Shown in pieces: positions 1-6,570 of a DNA stretch of 17,255 bases. Each line of letters starts with the position of its first letter. The first letter of the stretch is position 1. A model generated the notes under the pieces. The model worked only from the letters and a program-made list of their open reading frames with translations, made no database searches and was not told the origin of the DNA. Source of the DNA: Flavobacteriales bacterium UBA6049. GTDB lineage: Bacteria; Bacteroidota; Bacteroidia; Flavobacteriales_G; Salibacteraceae. A program made the position numbers and the translations under genes. The stretch is taken from assembly GCA_002429085.1 (NCBI GenBank), contig DIYR01000023.1:1-17255 (forward strand), written 5' to 3'.

Positions 1-2351
1 TCTAACACATCACTAATCGATTTATCATGGTACGTGACTTCTAGTAAATCAGATTGGTAGCGTTTTCCTTTACAAACATCACAAGGTAGGTGTACATCTG
101 CCATAAACTGCATTTCTACGGTAATAATACCTTCGCCTTTACAGTTCTCACATCTTCCACCTTCTACGTTGAATGAGAAGTAAGAAGGCTTGTATCCTCT
201 TAGTTTAGAAAGTGGGAGTTTCGAATAAATTGTACGGATGTCATCAAAAGCCTTGACATACGTTACAGGGTTAGAACGAGATGATTTACCTATTGGATTC
301 TGATCGACAAATTCTACCGTTTTGATGGCTTGGAAATCACCTAACAACTGATCGAACTGACCTGTACTTTCACCACTATATTCACCAATTTTCTTTTGTA
401 GAGCAGGATACAGAACTTTATGAACTAATGAAGATTTTCCAGAACCACTAACGCCTGTAATTACCGTGAGTACTTCAAGAGGGAAACTTACTTGAATGTT
501 CTTTAAGTTATTCTCACGAGCACCAAATACATCAATACTCTTCTTCCACATTCTACGTTTTTCCGGAATAGGGATAGCACGTTGCTGTGTTAAATATTGA
601 GCTGTTAAACTATCAGAAGCAGAAACCAATTCGTCATGGTTTCCTTGAAAAATTAGTTCACCACCATTTGTTCCAGCCATTGGTCCAAGATCAATAATCT
701 GATCTGCAGCTTGCATCACTTCTTCTTCGTGTTCAACTACTATTACAGTGTTCCCTAATTTCTTTAGAGATTGTAACACACCTACTAATCGCTTGGTATC
801 TCTTGGATGCAAACCAATGCTTGGTTCATCTAAAATATACATGCTTCCCACCAAGCTACTTCCTAAAGTTGTAGCCAGACTAATACGCTGTGATTCTCCA
901 CCTGATAAAGTGTTTGATAAGCGATTTAATGTGAGATAGCCAAGACCAACTTCTTGTAAAAAACGAAGCCTGTTTTCAATCTCAATCAATAACCGTTTAG
1001 AAACTTCTTTTTCGTATTCTGATAATCTATTTGGTAAATCTTGTACCCATGGAAAAAGCTTTTCAATGGGAGATTGAATCAATTCAACAATGCTTTTCTC
1101 ATTGATTTTTACGTAACTCGCATCAGCACGCAAACGAGACCCTTTACAAGAAGGACATTTAGTTTTTCCGCGGTAACGAGATAACATCACACGGTATTGA
1201 ATCTTATAACTTTTCTCTTCTAAGTATTTGAAGAATTTGTGAAGACCAGCAAAATATTCGTTCCCGTCCCAAAGCAATTGGTACTCCTCAGGAGTAAGTT
1301 CATGAATTGGTCTGTGAATAGGAAAATCAAATTGTTCAGCTTGGTATACTAGCTCATTCTTCCATTCACTCATTTTCTCGCCTTTCCAACAAACAATAGC
1401 ATCATCATAAATCGAAAGACTCTTGTTAGGAATCACAAGATCTTCGTCAATACCAATAACGCTCCCAAAACCTTCACACGTTTTACATGCTCCAATAGGG
1501 TTGTTGAATGAGAAGAAGTGTTCACTAGGTTGTTCAAACGTTATTCCATCTAGCTCAAATCTGTTATTAAACTCATGTAGTTCTAGCGAACGATCTTCTT
1601 GAACAACATAGATAAATGCTGTGTCATTTCCTTCGTAATACGCAGTTTGCACACTATCCGCATATCGTGCAGCATTTTCATCATCAGTTCCAGCAACTAC
1701 TCGATCGATCAGAATAGGAGGGAGATTTTCTCCATCTAAATCATTTGCAGAAAGATCGTCTAATCTAGCTGCAGCGCTGTCTACCAATACACGATTAAAT
1801 CCTTGTTGTAATAGCACTTGAATTTCTTCATCCATTGTGCGATCTGCCTTTTTCAACCAAGGTGATGCAATCATTACACGCGTTCCTTCTGGTAAACGTT
1901 GAATAAAAGAAACTACATCAGAAACCGTATCGCGTTTTACTTCCCTACCACTAATTGGAGAAAATGTTTTACCAATTCTTGCATACAGAAGTTTCAAGTA
2001 ATCATAGATCTCCGTAGTTGTGCCTACTGTTGAACGAGGATTTCTTGAGTTCACCTTTTGCTCAATAGCAATTGCTGGAGAAATACCTTGAATGTAGTCT
2101 ACCTCAGGTTTATCAAGTTTACCCATAAATTGACGAGCGTATGAAGAAAGACTTTCAACATATCTACGCTGTCCTTCGGCATATAAGGTATCGAACGCCA
2201 ATGATGATTTTCCAGAACCAGACAATCCGGTTACAACCACTAACTGATTGCGCGGAATAGCAACATCTACGTTCTTCAAATTGTGCATTCTAGCACCTTT
2301 GATCTTGATATATGATTTAGAATCGAGTTGTTCTAGATTGTCGATTGGCAT
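1..2351 (-). CDS. uvrA: UvrA, excinuclease ABC subunit A (3' end outside window)
   Basis: DNA-damage recognition ATPase of nucleotide excision repair, acting in the cytoplasm with UvrB and UvrC. About 783 residues are visible; full UvrA is roughly 940, so the last ~160 lie off the left edge. Visible landmarks: first Walker A GLSGSGKS at residues 42-49; zinc-type CKTC in the insertion region and CPSC further on; ABC signature LSGGESQR near 482; Walker B ILDEPSIGLHP near 504; second Walker A GVSGSGKSS near 635; and the C-terminal zinc finger CENCKGEG...CDVCKGKRY near 730-760. The early site that is CxxC in many UvrA proteins reads SPISG here, with no cysteine. The ATG at 2349-2351 is preceded by AAGGA at a 5-nt spacing. 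The reading frame is unbroken to the window edge. It is divergent from the sigma factor gene. Identification is certain from the motifs. Confidence 0.97.
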   Translation of the reverse strand, partial: MPIDNLEQLDSKSYIKIKGARMHNLKNVDVAIPRNQLVVVTGLSGSGKSSLAFDTLYAEGQRRYVESLSSYARQFMGKLDKPEVDYIQGISPAIAIEQKVNSRNPRSTVGTTTEIYDYLKLLYARIGKTFSPISGREVKRDTVSDVVSFIQRLPEGTRVMIASPWLKKADRTMDEEIQVLLQQGFNRVLVDSAAARLDDLSANDLDGENLPPILIDRVVAGTDDENAARYADSVQTAYYEGNDTAFIYVVQEDRSLELHEFNNRFELDGITFEQPSEHFFSFNNPIGACKTCEGFGSVIGIDEDLVIPNKSLSIYDDAIVCWKGEKMSEWKNELVYQAEQFDFPIHRPIHELTPEEYQLLWDGNEYFAGLHKFFKYLEEKSYKIQYRVMLSRYRGKTKCPSCKGSRLRADASYVKINEKSIVELIQSPIEKLFPWVQDLPNRLSEYEKEVSKRLLIEIENRLRFLQEVGLGYLTLNRLSNTLSGGESQRISLATTLGSSLVGSMYILDEPSIGLHPRDTKRLVGVLQSLKKLGNTVIVVEHEEEVMQAADQIIDLGPMAGTNGGELIFQGNHDELVSASDSLTAQYLTQQRAIPIPEKRRMWKKSIDVFGARENNLKNIQVSFPLEVLTVITGVSGSGKSSLVHKVLYPALQKKIGEYSGESTGQFDQLLGDFQAIKTVEFVDQNPIGKSSRSNPVTYVKAFDDIRTIYSKLPLSKLRGYKPSYFSFNVEGGRCENCKGEGIITVEMQFMADVHLPCDVCKGKRYQSDLLEVTYHDKSISDVL

Positions 2352-2376
2352 ACAAATCCTTGATTTTAAGAGCCCG

Positions 2377-2384
2377 CAAAGTTA
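2377..2384 (-). promoter_or_regulatory. Candidate -7 box of the uvrA promoter
   Basis: Read on the minus strand this is TAACTTTG, an exact match to the Bacteroidota -7 consensus TAnnTTTG, 25 nt upstream of the uvrA ATG. No good TTG -33 box lies 19-21 nt further upstream, so the assignment rests on the -7 box alone. Confidence 0.45.
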
Positions 2385-2540
2385 ATTGTTGCAACTCCAT
2401 ATTTGCGTTAGAAGTTTTTTTTTCTCATTTTAGCAACATCGAAAACGGTAACAAACACAATTAAACTTAGTTCAACCCCCAAAATTTCAGTGCTTATAAG
2501 ATATACCTCTACACAGATCAAGTAAGATTTATTCAGTAAC

Positions 2541-2549
2541 AAAGGAGGT
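2541..2549 (+). promoter_or_regulatory. Very strong Shine-Dalgarno of the sigma factor gene
   Basis: AAAGGAGGT can pair over nine bases with the 16S rRNA tail ACCUCCUUU; GGAGG ends 4 nt before the ATG at 2553. It fixes the start. It is exceptional here: most other genes in the window have no recognisable Shine-Dalgarno, as usual in Bacteroidota, and the next best are AAAGGA (lipoprotein) and AAGGA (uvrA). Confidence 0.8.
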
Positions 2550-2552
2550 AGT

Positions 2553-3155
2553 ATGCTTTTAGAAAAAGTAGACGACCAAGGGCTAGTGAGAGCTTACCTT
2601 GGTGGTAGAGAAGAGGCATTGGAAGTGTTGGTTAACCGTCATCAGCAAGCAATATTTTCCTACATTATGTCAAAAGTCAAAGACGTTGAGTTGGCTAATG
2701 ACATTTTTCAAGATGCGTTTATCAAGGTCATCAATACGTTGAAGGCTGGCAGATACAACGAAGAAGGAAAGTTTTTGCCTTGGGTGATGCGTATTAGTCA
2801 CAACTTAGTAATTGATACTTTTCGTAAAGAACAGCGTTCTAGAAGCCAAACAATTTCTAACAGATCGGGAGAATTCGACATTTTCGACATCATTGATAAT
2901 GGAGAAGAAGATGTATATGAATTACAAGCTCTGTTTAGCGATACTCAGAAAGTAAGAGCGTTAATGGATGAGCTGCCTTCAGAGCAATATGAGGTTATTT
3001 ACAAAAGACTATACTGCGATATGAGTTTTAAATGTATCGCAGAAGAACTAGATGTAAGTATCAATACGTGCTTGGGAAGAATGCGTTATGCATTAATCAA
3101 CTTGCGTAAAATGATCGAACGCAAAGGTGTTCGAATTGAAGTTTACGCCAAGTAA
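2553..3155 (+). CDS. ECF-type RNA polymerase sigma factor (sigma-70 family)
   Basis: A 200-residue group IV (extracytoplasmic function-like) sigma factor that would direct RNA polymerase to a specific promoter set. Region 2 lies at about residues 23-96, with the typical DIFQDAFIKVI segment and the FLPWVMRISHNLVIDTFRKEQR promoter-melting/-10 recognition helix. A linker at about 97-133 is rich in Asp/Glu. Region 4 is at about 134-187, with the helix-turn-helix MSFKCIAEELDVSINTCLGRMRYAL. No region 1 or 3 is present. The start is fixed by a strong ribosome binding site. No classical transmembrane anti-sigma gene follows; instead a 61-residue soluble-looking protein begins 57 nt downstream. The regulon cannot be read from the sequence. 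The length and architecture make the family assignment secure, but the specific subfamily is not known to me. Confidence 0.93.
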   Translation: MLLEKVDDQGLVRAYLGGREEALEVLVNRHQQAIFSYIMSKVKDVELANDIFQDAFIKVINTLKAGRYNEEGKFLPWVMRISHNLVIDTFRKEQRSRSQTISNRSGEFDIFDIIDNGEEDVYELQALFSDTQKVRALMDELPSEQYEVIYKRLYCDMSFKCIAEELDVSINTCLGRMRYALINLRKMIERKGVRIEVYAK

Positions 3156-3212
3156 CACAATAAGAAAAAAACGTTTGCGTTTACCTTACATGTTTCACTT
3201 GAAAATACATGT

Positions 3213-3398
3213 ATGGATAAAACACTACACGAAGATTTTTCTATCATGTGTAATATCGGATCCGATTGGGTGGCGGAGACGACAAAACAACAACTTATGC
3301 CAAAAAAGAGCACAGTTGATTTTGTGTTGAATTATTCAAAAGCGCTTAGCGTTAAGAAGTCGTCACACCTAGGAGAAATGTTACACTTGATGAACTAA
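3213..3398 (+). CDS. Small 61-residue protein downstream of the sigma factor
   Basis: I do not recognise a named domain. The protein is soluble, with no signal peptide or membrane segment, and ends in a segment DFVLNYSKALSVKK...LN. From memory, short Bacteroidota proteins with a similar NYSKAL-VKK tail are common, but I could not check this. Support for a real gene: it starts 57 nt after the sigma factor stop in the same direction, fills most of the space, and its TAA lies 2 nt before a strong intrinsic terminator, as expected for the last gene of a transcription unit. There is no Shine-Dalgarno. A frame shifted by one (from 3127) also runs through this area but overlaps the sigma factor and lacks sensible composition. 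A role as partner or regulator of the sigma factor is only a guess from position. Confidence 0.7.
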   Translation: MDKTLHEDFSIMCNIGSDWVAETTKQQLMPKKSTVDFVLNYSKALSVKKSSHLGEMLHLMN

Positions 3399-3400
3399 TT

Positions 3401-3428
3401 AAAAGGAGCCAATTGGCTCCTTTTTTTT
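3401..3428 (+). terminator. Intrinsic terminator after the sigma factor unit
   Basis: A perfect 24-bp palindrome (3401-3424) with GGAGCC/GGCTCC as the strong part of the stem, AATT at the centre, A-run before and eight T after. It follows the small-gene stop by 2 nt and separates the sigma unit from hisS. The upstream A-run means it could also work in the reverse direction, but no minus-strand gene ends here. Confidence 0.9.
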
Positions 3429-3441
3429 ATTCCGATATTTG
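3413..3441 (+). promoter_or_regulatory. Candidate hisS promoter
   Basis: TTG at 3413-3415 and GATATTTG at 3434-3441 (one mismatch to TAnnTTTG) are separated by 18 nt, close to the 19-21 nt usual in Bacteroidota. The -33 would lie in the 3' arm of the terminator. The predicted start point is about 6 nt downstream, giving a leader of roughly 14 nt. This is inference from motif and spacing only. Confidence 0.35.
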
Positions 3442-3460
3442 CGCGCTCAATAAATGTGTT

Positions 3461-4807
3461 ATGGCAAATAAACCATCCATACCGAAAGGTACACGCGATT
3501 TTGGTCCTGTACAGATGAGACGCAGGAATTACATTTTTAACACCGTTAAATCGGTGTTCGAATTGCATGGTTTCGATCCAATAGAAACTCCTGCAATGGA
3601 ATTGTCACAAACACTTCTTGGAAAGTACGGTGAGGAAGGGGATCGATTGATTTTCCGAATCATGCCTCGTGGCAGAGACTTGGATAAAGTAGCAAGTGCT
3701 ACTACAGGAATGGAAGTGGCTAAAACCGCTAAAGAAGCTTTGCGGTACGATTTAACAGTGCCCTTTGCTCGATTTGTTGTACAGCATCAAAATGAACTAT
3801 CATTTCCATTCAAACGATATCAAATACAACCAGTTTGGAGAGCTGATCGTCCTCAAAGTGGTCGTTACAGAGAGTTTTATCAGTGCGATGTAGATATTAT
3901 TGGGTCTGATAGTTTGATGAACGAAATTGAGCTTATTCAAATTACAGATGCAATCTATGATAGGCTTGGACTTCCAGAGGTTGAAATCAAACTGAATAAT
4001 CGTAAGATTTTAATGGGTATTGCTGAGGTGATTGGCGAATCTGAAAAACTTATTGATTTAACAGTTGCATTGGATAAGCTAGATAAACTTCCTCAAGAGA
4101 AAGTATTAGAAGAATTAACAGACAAAGGGTTCGATGGTGCGGCATTGGAAAAGATTAAACCATTACTATCGTTGCCCTCAGAAAATGATGCTCGGATTAC
4201 CAACATGAAGGAATTTTTGGCAAATTCTGAAATCGGATTGAAAGGAATTGAAGAGCTAGAGTATGTATTAACTCAGTCGAATGAATTAGGCGTTCACAAT
4301 CTGCAGTTTGAGGTGACACTAGCTCGTGGATTGAATTATTATACAGGAGCTATATTCGAAGTTACTCACCCAGATTTTGGTTCAAGTATTACTGGTGGAG
4401 GTAGGTATGACGACCTTACTGGAATTTTTGGATTGAAGAATGTTTCTGGGGTTGGAATCTCATTTGGAGCAGATCGTATCTACGATTTATTAGAACAAAA
4501 AGAACTATACCCTGAAGAATTAACGAGTGCTACAGATGTATTAATTGTTCAGTTTGATGACAGCCTTTGTGCTGATTATTTAAGATTAGCGAACAGCTTA
4601 CGTAAGGATGGATTATCTGTTGAGATATATCCTGATGCTGCGAAAATGAAAAAGCAAATGAAGTTTGCTAACGATAAAGGTGTAGCTAATGTGGTTATGA
4701 TGGGTAGCGATGAAGTCGTTAATAAGCAAGTTACCGTTAAAAACATGGTTACTGGTGAGCAAACTACCATTCCAGAAACAGAATTGATCTCTTACCTAAA
4801 GAAATAA
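3461..4807 (+). CDS. hisS: Histidine-tRNA ligase (HisRS)
   Basis: Class II aminoacyl-tRNA synthetase that charges tRNA-His with histidine using ATP, in the cytoplasm. From ATG 3461 it has 448 residues. Visible signatures: GTRDF at residues 10-14; LRYDLTVPFAR at 94-104; motif 2 RYREFYQCDVDIIG from 135; the HisRS-specific RGLNYYTG at 289-296; GGGRYDD near 312; motif 3 GVGISFGADRIYDLLE near 330; and an anticodon-binding domain from about 359 to the end. The frame is open upstream to a TTG at 3413, but that lies in the terminator stem and would add 16 residues (including FFYSD) not typical of the family; the MANKPSIPKGTRDF start fits. It is followed after 2 nt by hutH, so the two are probably cotranscribed. 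Confidence 0.97.
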   Translation: MANKPSIPKGTRDFGPVQMRRRNYIFNTVKSVFELHGFDPIETPAMELSQTLLGKYGEEGDRLIFRIMPRGRDLDKVASATTGMEVAKTAKEALRYDLTVPFARFVVQHQNELSFPFKRYQIQPVWRADRPQSGRYREFYQCDVDIIGSDSLMNEIELIQITDAIYDRLGLPEVEIKLNNRKILMGIAEVIGESEKLIDLTVALDKLDKLPQEKVLEELTDKGFDGAALEKIKPLLSLPSENDARITNMKEFLANSEIGLKGIEELEYVLTQSNELGVHNLQFEVTLARGLNYYTGAIFEVTHPDFGSSITGGGRYDDLTGIFGLKNVSGVGISFGADRIYDLLEQKELYPEELTSATDVLIVQFDDSLCADYLRLANSLRKDGLSVEIYPDAAKMKKQMKFANDKGVANVVMMGSDEVVNKQVTVKNMVTGEQTTIPETELISYLKK

Positions 4808-4809
4808 GT

Positions 4810-6285
4810 ATGCATACCATTCATTTGGATCCCATTTCGTTGGAAGATTTGGGTAAAATTTGGCGAAGTGAAGAACACATTACCTTGAGTGATGAGGCTC
4901 AACAAGCCATTGAACGCTGTCGTACCTACTTAGATAATCGAATGCAAACTCAAGAGACACCAATCTACGGTATTAATACCGGGTTTGGTAGCTTGTGTAA
5001 TACCAAGATTGAAAATGATCGTCTAGGTCAACTTCAAGAAAACCTTGTAAAGAGTCACGCTTGCGGAACTGGTGAAGAAGTGCCAAGAGAGATAGTTCGT
5101 TTGATGTTACTCCTCAAAATTCGAGGATTGTCTTATGGGCATTCTGGTGTACAGCCAGAAACTGTTCAGCGTTTAGTTGATTTTTACAATGAAGGTATTT
5201 GTCCAGTTATTTACCAGCAAGGATCGTTGGGTGCTTCTGGAGACTTAGCACCTTTAGCTCATATGAGTTTGCCATTGTTAGGTTTAGGAGAGGTTGATCT
5301 CTCTAGTGGTGAACGTATCTCAGGTACTGAACTTGAAACTCGATTTGATTGGAAACCGATTCAATTAAAAAGTAAAGAAGGATTAGCCTTGTTAAACGGT
5401 ACTCAATTCATGAGTGCATATGGTTGTTATACTTTACTAAGAGCAAAGGACTTATTATCTAAACTAGAAGGAATTGCTGCTCTTTCATTAGAAGCATATG
5501 ACGGAAGAATTGAACCATTCAGCGATTTACCGCATATAGCAAGAAAGCAACCTGGCCAGTTAAGGGTGGCTAGAAATATGCGTGAGTGGTTAGAAGGATC
5601 GCGAGTAATTGAGCAAGAAAAGGCACATGTTCAAGATCCGTATTCATTTAGATGTATACCTCAAGTGCACGGAGCATCATATGACGCTATAGAGTACGTT
5701 CAAGGAGTATTTGAAAATGAGATTAACTCAGTAACAGATAATCCAACTGTTTTTCCAGATGACGATGAAATTATTTCTGCTGGAAACTTTCATGGTCAAC
5801 CTTTGGCTATTTCCATGGATTTCTTGGCGATTGCTTTAGCTGAATTGGGGAGTATTTCTGAGCGAAGAGTGTATAAATTAATCAGTGGTACTCGTAACTT
5901 ACCTCCATTCTTGGTGGCAACCCCTGGTTTGAATTCTGGATTTATGATTCCTCAGTATACTGCCGCAAGTATAGTGAGTCAGAATAAGCAGTTATGTTCT
6001 CCAGCTAGTATAGATACAATAGACTCTAGCAATGGGCAAGAAGACCATGTGAGTATGGGAGCAAATGCTGCTACCAAATTGTATAGAGTATTAGAGAACG
6101 TAGAACAGTTGTTCGGAATAGAGTTGTTAGCAGGAGCTCAAGCTTTTGAGTTTAGAAGGCCACTTAAGTCTTCAGAAAAAGTGGAACAGTTATTGAAAAC
6201 AGTTAGGGAAACAATTCCTATGGTGCAAAACGACATGGAAATGCACGTTTTGATGAGGAATGCTAAGAAACTAATGAAACATTAA
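4810..6285 (+). CDS. hutH: Histidine ammonia-lyase
   Basis: Deaminates L-histidine to trans-urocanate and ammonia, the first step of histidine degradation, in the cytoplasm. It has 491 residues, slightly shorter than most (about 500-510). The MIO cofactor triad Ala-Ser-Gly is at 142-144 within GSLGASGDLAPLAH. Active-site residues known from the Pseudomonas enzyme are present at nearly the same numbers: Tyr53 (YGINTGFG), His83 in KSHACG, Asn196, Tyr278 and Arg281, Phe327 in GNFHGQ, and Glu411 in GQEDHVSM. The SH pair before the MIO site is the histidine-specific selector, which argues against tyrosine or phenylalanine ammonia-lyase. No hutU, hutI or hutG is adjacent; the neighbour 2 nt upstream is hisS. 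There is no Shine-Dalgarno, so translation may be coupled to hisS. Confidence 0.96.
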   Translation: MHTIHLDPISLEDLGKIWRSEEHITLSDEAQQAIERCRTYLDNRMQTQETPIYGINTGFGSLCNTKIENDRLGQLQENLVKSHACGTGEEVPREIVRLMLLLKIRGLSYGHSGVQPETVQRLVDFYNEGICPVIYQQGSLGASGDLAPLAHMSLPLLGLGEVDLSSGERISGTELETRFDWKPIQLKSKEGLALLNGTQFMSAYGCYTLLRAKDLLSKLEGIAALSLEAYDGRIEPFSDLPHIARKQPGQLRVARNMREWLEGSRVIEQEKAHVQDPYSFRCIPQVHGASYDAIEYVQGVFENEINSVTDNPTVFPDDDEIISAGNFHGQPLAISMDFLAIALAELGSISERRVYKLISGTRNLPPFLVATPGLNSGFMIPQYTAASIVSQNKQLCSPASIDTIDSSNGQEDHVSMGANAATKLYRVLENVEQLFGIELLAGAQAFEFRRPLKSSEKVEQLLKTVRETIPMVQNDMEMHVLMRNAKKLMKH

Positions 6286-6312
6286 GAGAGTTTCGAACTA
6301 AAGGAAAAGAGT

Positions 6313-6534
6313 ATGATAAATTGTAAAATGTATGCACTTTTTGGGGTAATTGCTCTAATTGGAGTGAGTTGTTCATCCTCAAAATCTGCAACACCAGCTC
6401 CTTCAGGAACTATGACGAAATCTGAAGGGAAAGATAAGATGGTTAAGCCTTCTACCTCGGATACGATAAACTATGAATCGATTCGAGAACAGATGAAGGG
6501 AAAGACAGAAACAATAAAGGGGAGCTCAAAATGA
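6313..6534 (+). CDS. Small predicted lipoprotein
   Basis: A 73-residue protein with a hydrophobic segment (about residues 7-19) ending in IGVSCSSS. Cys20 is the likely lipidation site, though the lipobox is not ideal (Gly at -3). The remainder is Ser/Thr/Pro/Lys-rich and looks unstructured. I recognise no domain. AAAGGA lies about 7 nt before the ATG; an internal Met6 is an alternative start that would leave a short signal peptide. It starts 27 nt after hutH and ends inside a terminator hairpin, so it is probably the last gene of the hisS-hutH transcript. Its function is unknown; the location would be the periplasmic face of a membrane or the outer surface. Confidence 0.72.
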   Translation: MINCKMYALFGVIALIGVSCSSSKSATPAPSGTMTKSEGKDKMVKPSTSDTINYESIREQMKGKTETIKGSSK

Positions 6535-6548
6535 GCATCCCCTTTTTT
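6519..6548. terminator. Intrinsic terminator, possibly bidirectional
   Basis: The stem GGGGA-GCTCA pairs with TGAGC-A-TCCCC (one bulged A), followed by six T on the plus strand. On the minus strand it is followed by TTTATT, so it may also end the convergent secreted-protein gene whose stop is at 6571. The TGA stop of the lipoprotein gene (6532-6534) lies in the hairpin. Confidence 0.85.
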
Positions 6549-6570
6549 ATTCTAAGTGAATTTTAGATTC

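Noticed and set aside
748..939. Open frame of 63 codons on the plus strand inside uvrA
   Set aside because: Lies antisense to the ABC signature and Walker B region of uvrA, which is clearly coding; no independent start signal.
3413..3460. Upstream extension of hisS from a TTG
   Set aside because: The TTG is in the terminator stem and the added residues do not fit HisRS; the ATG at 3461 gives the normal N-terminus.
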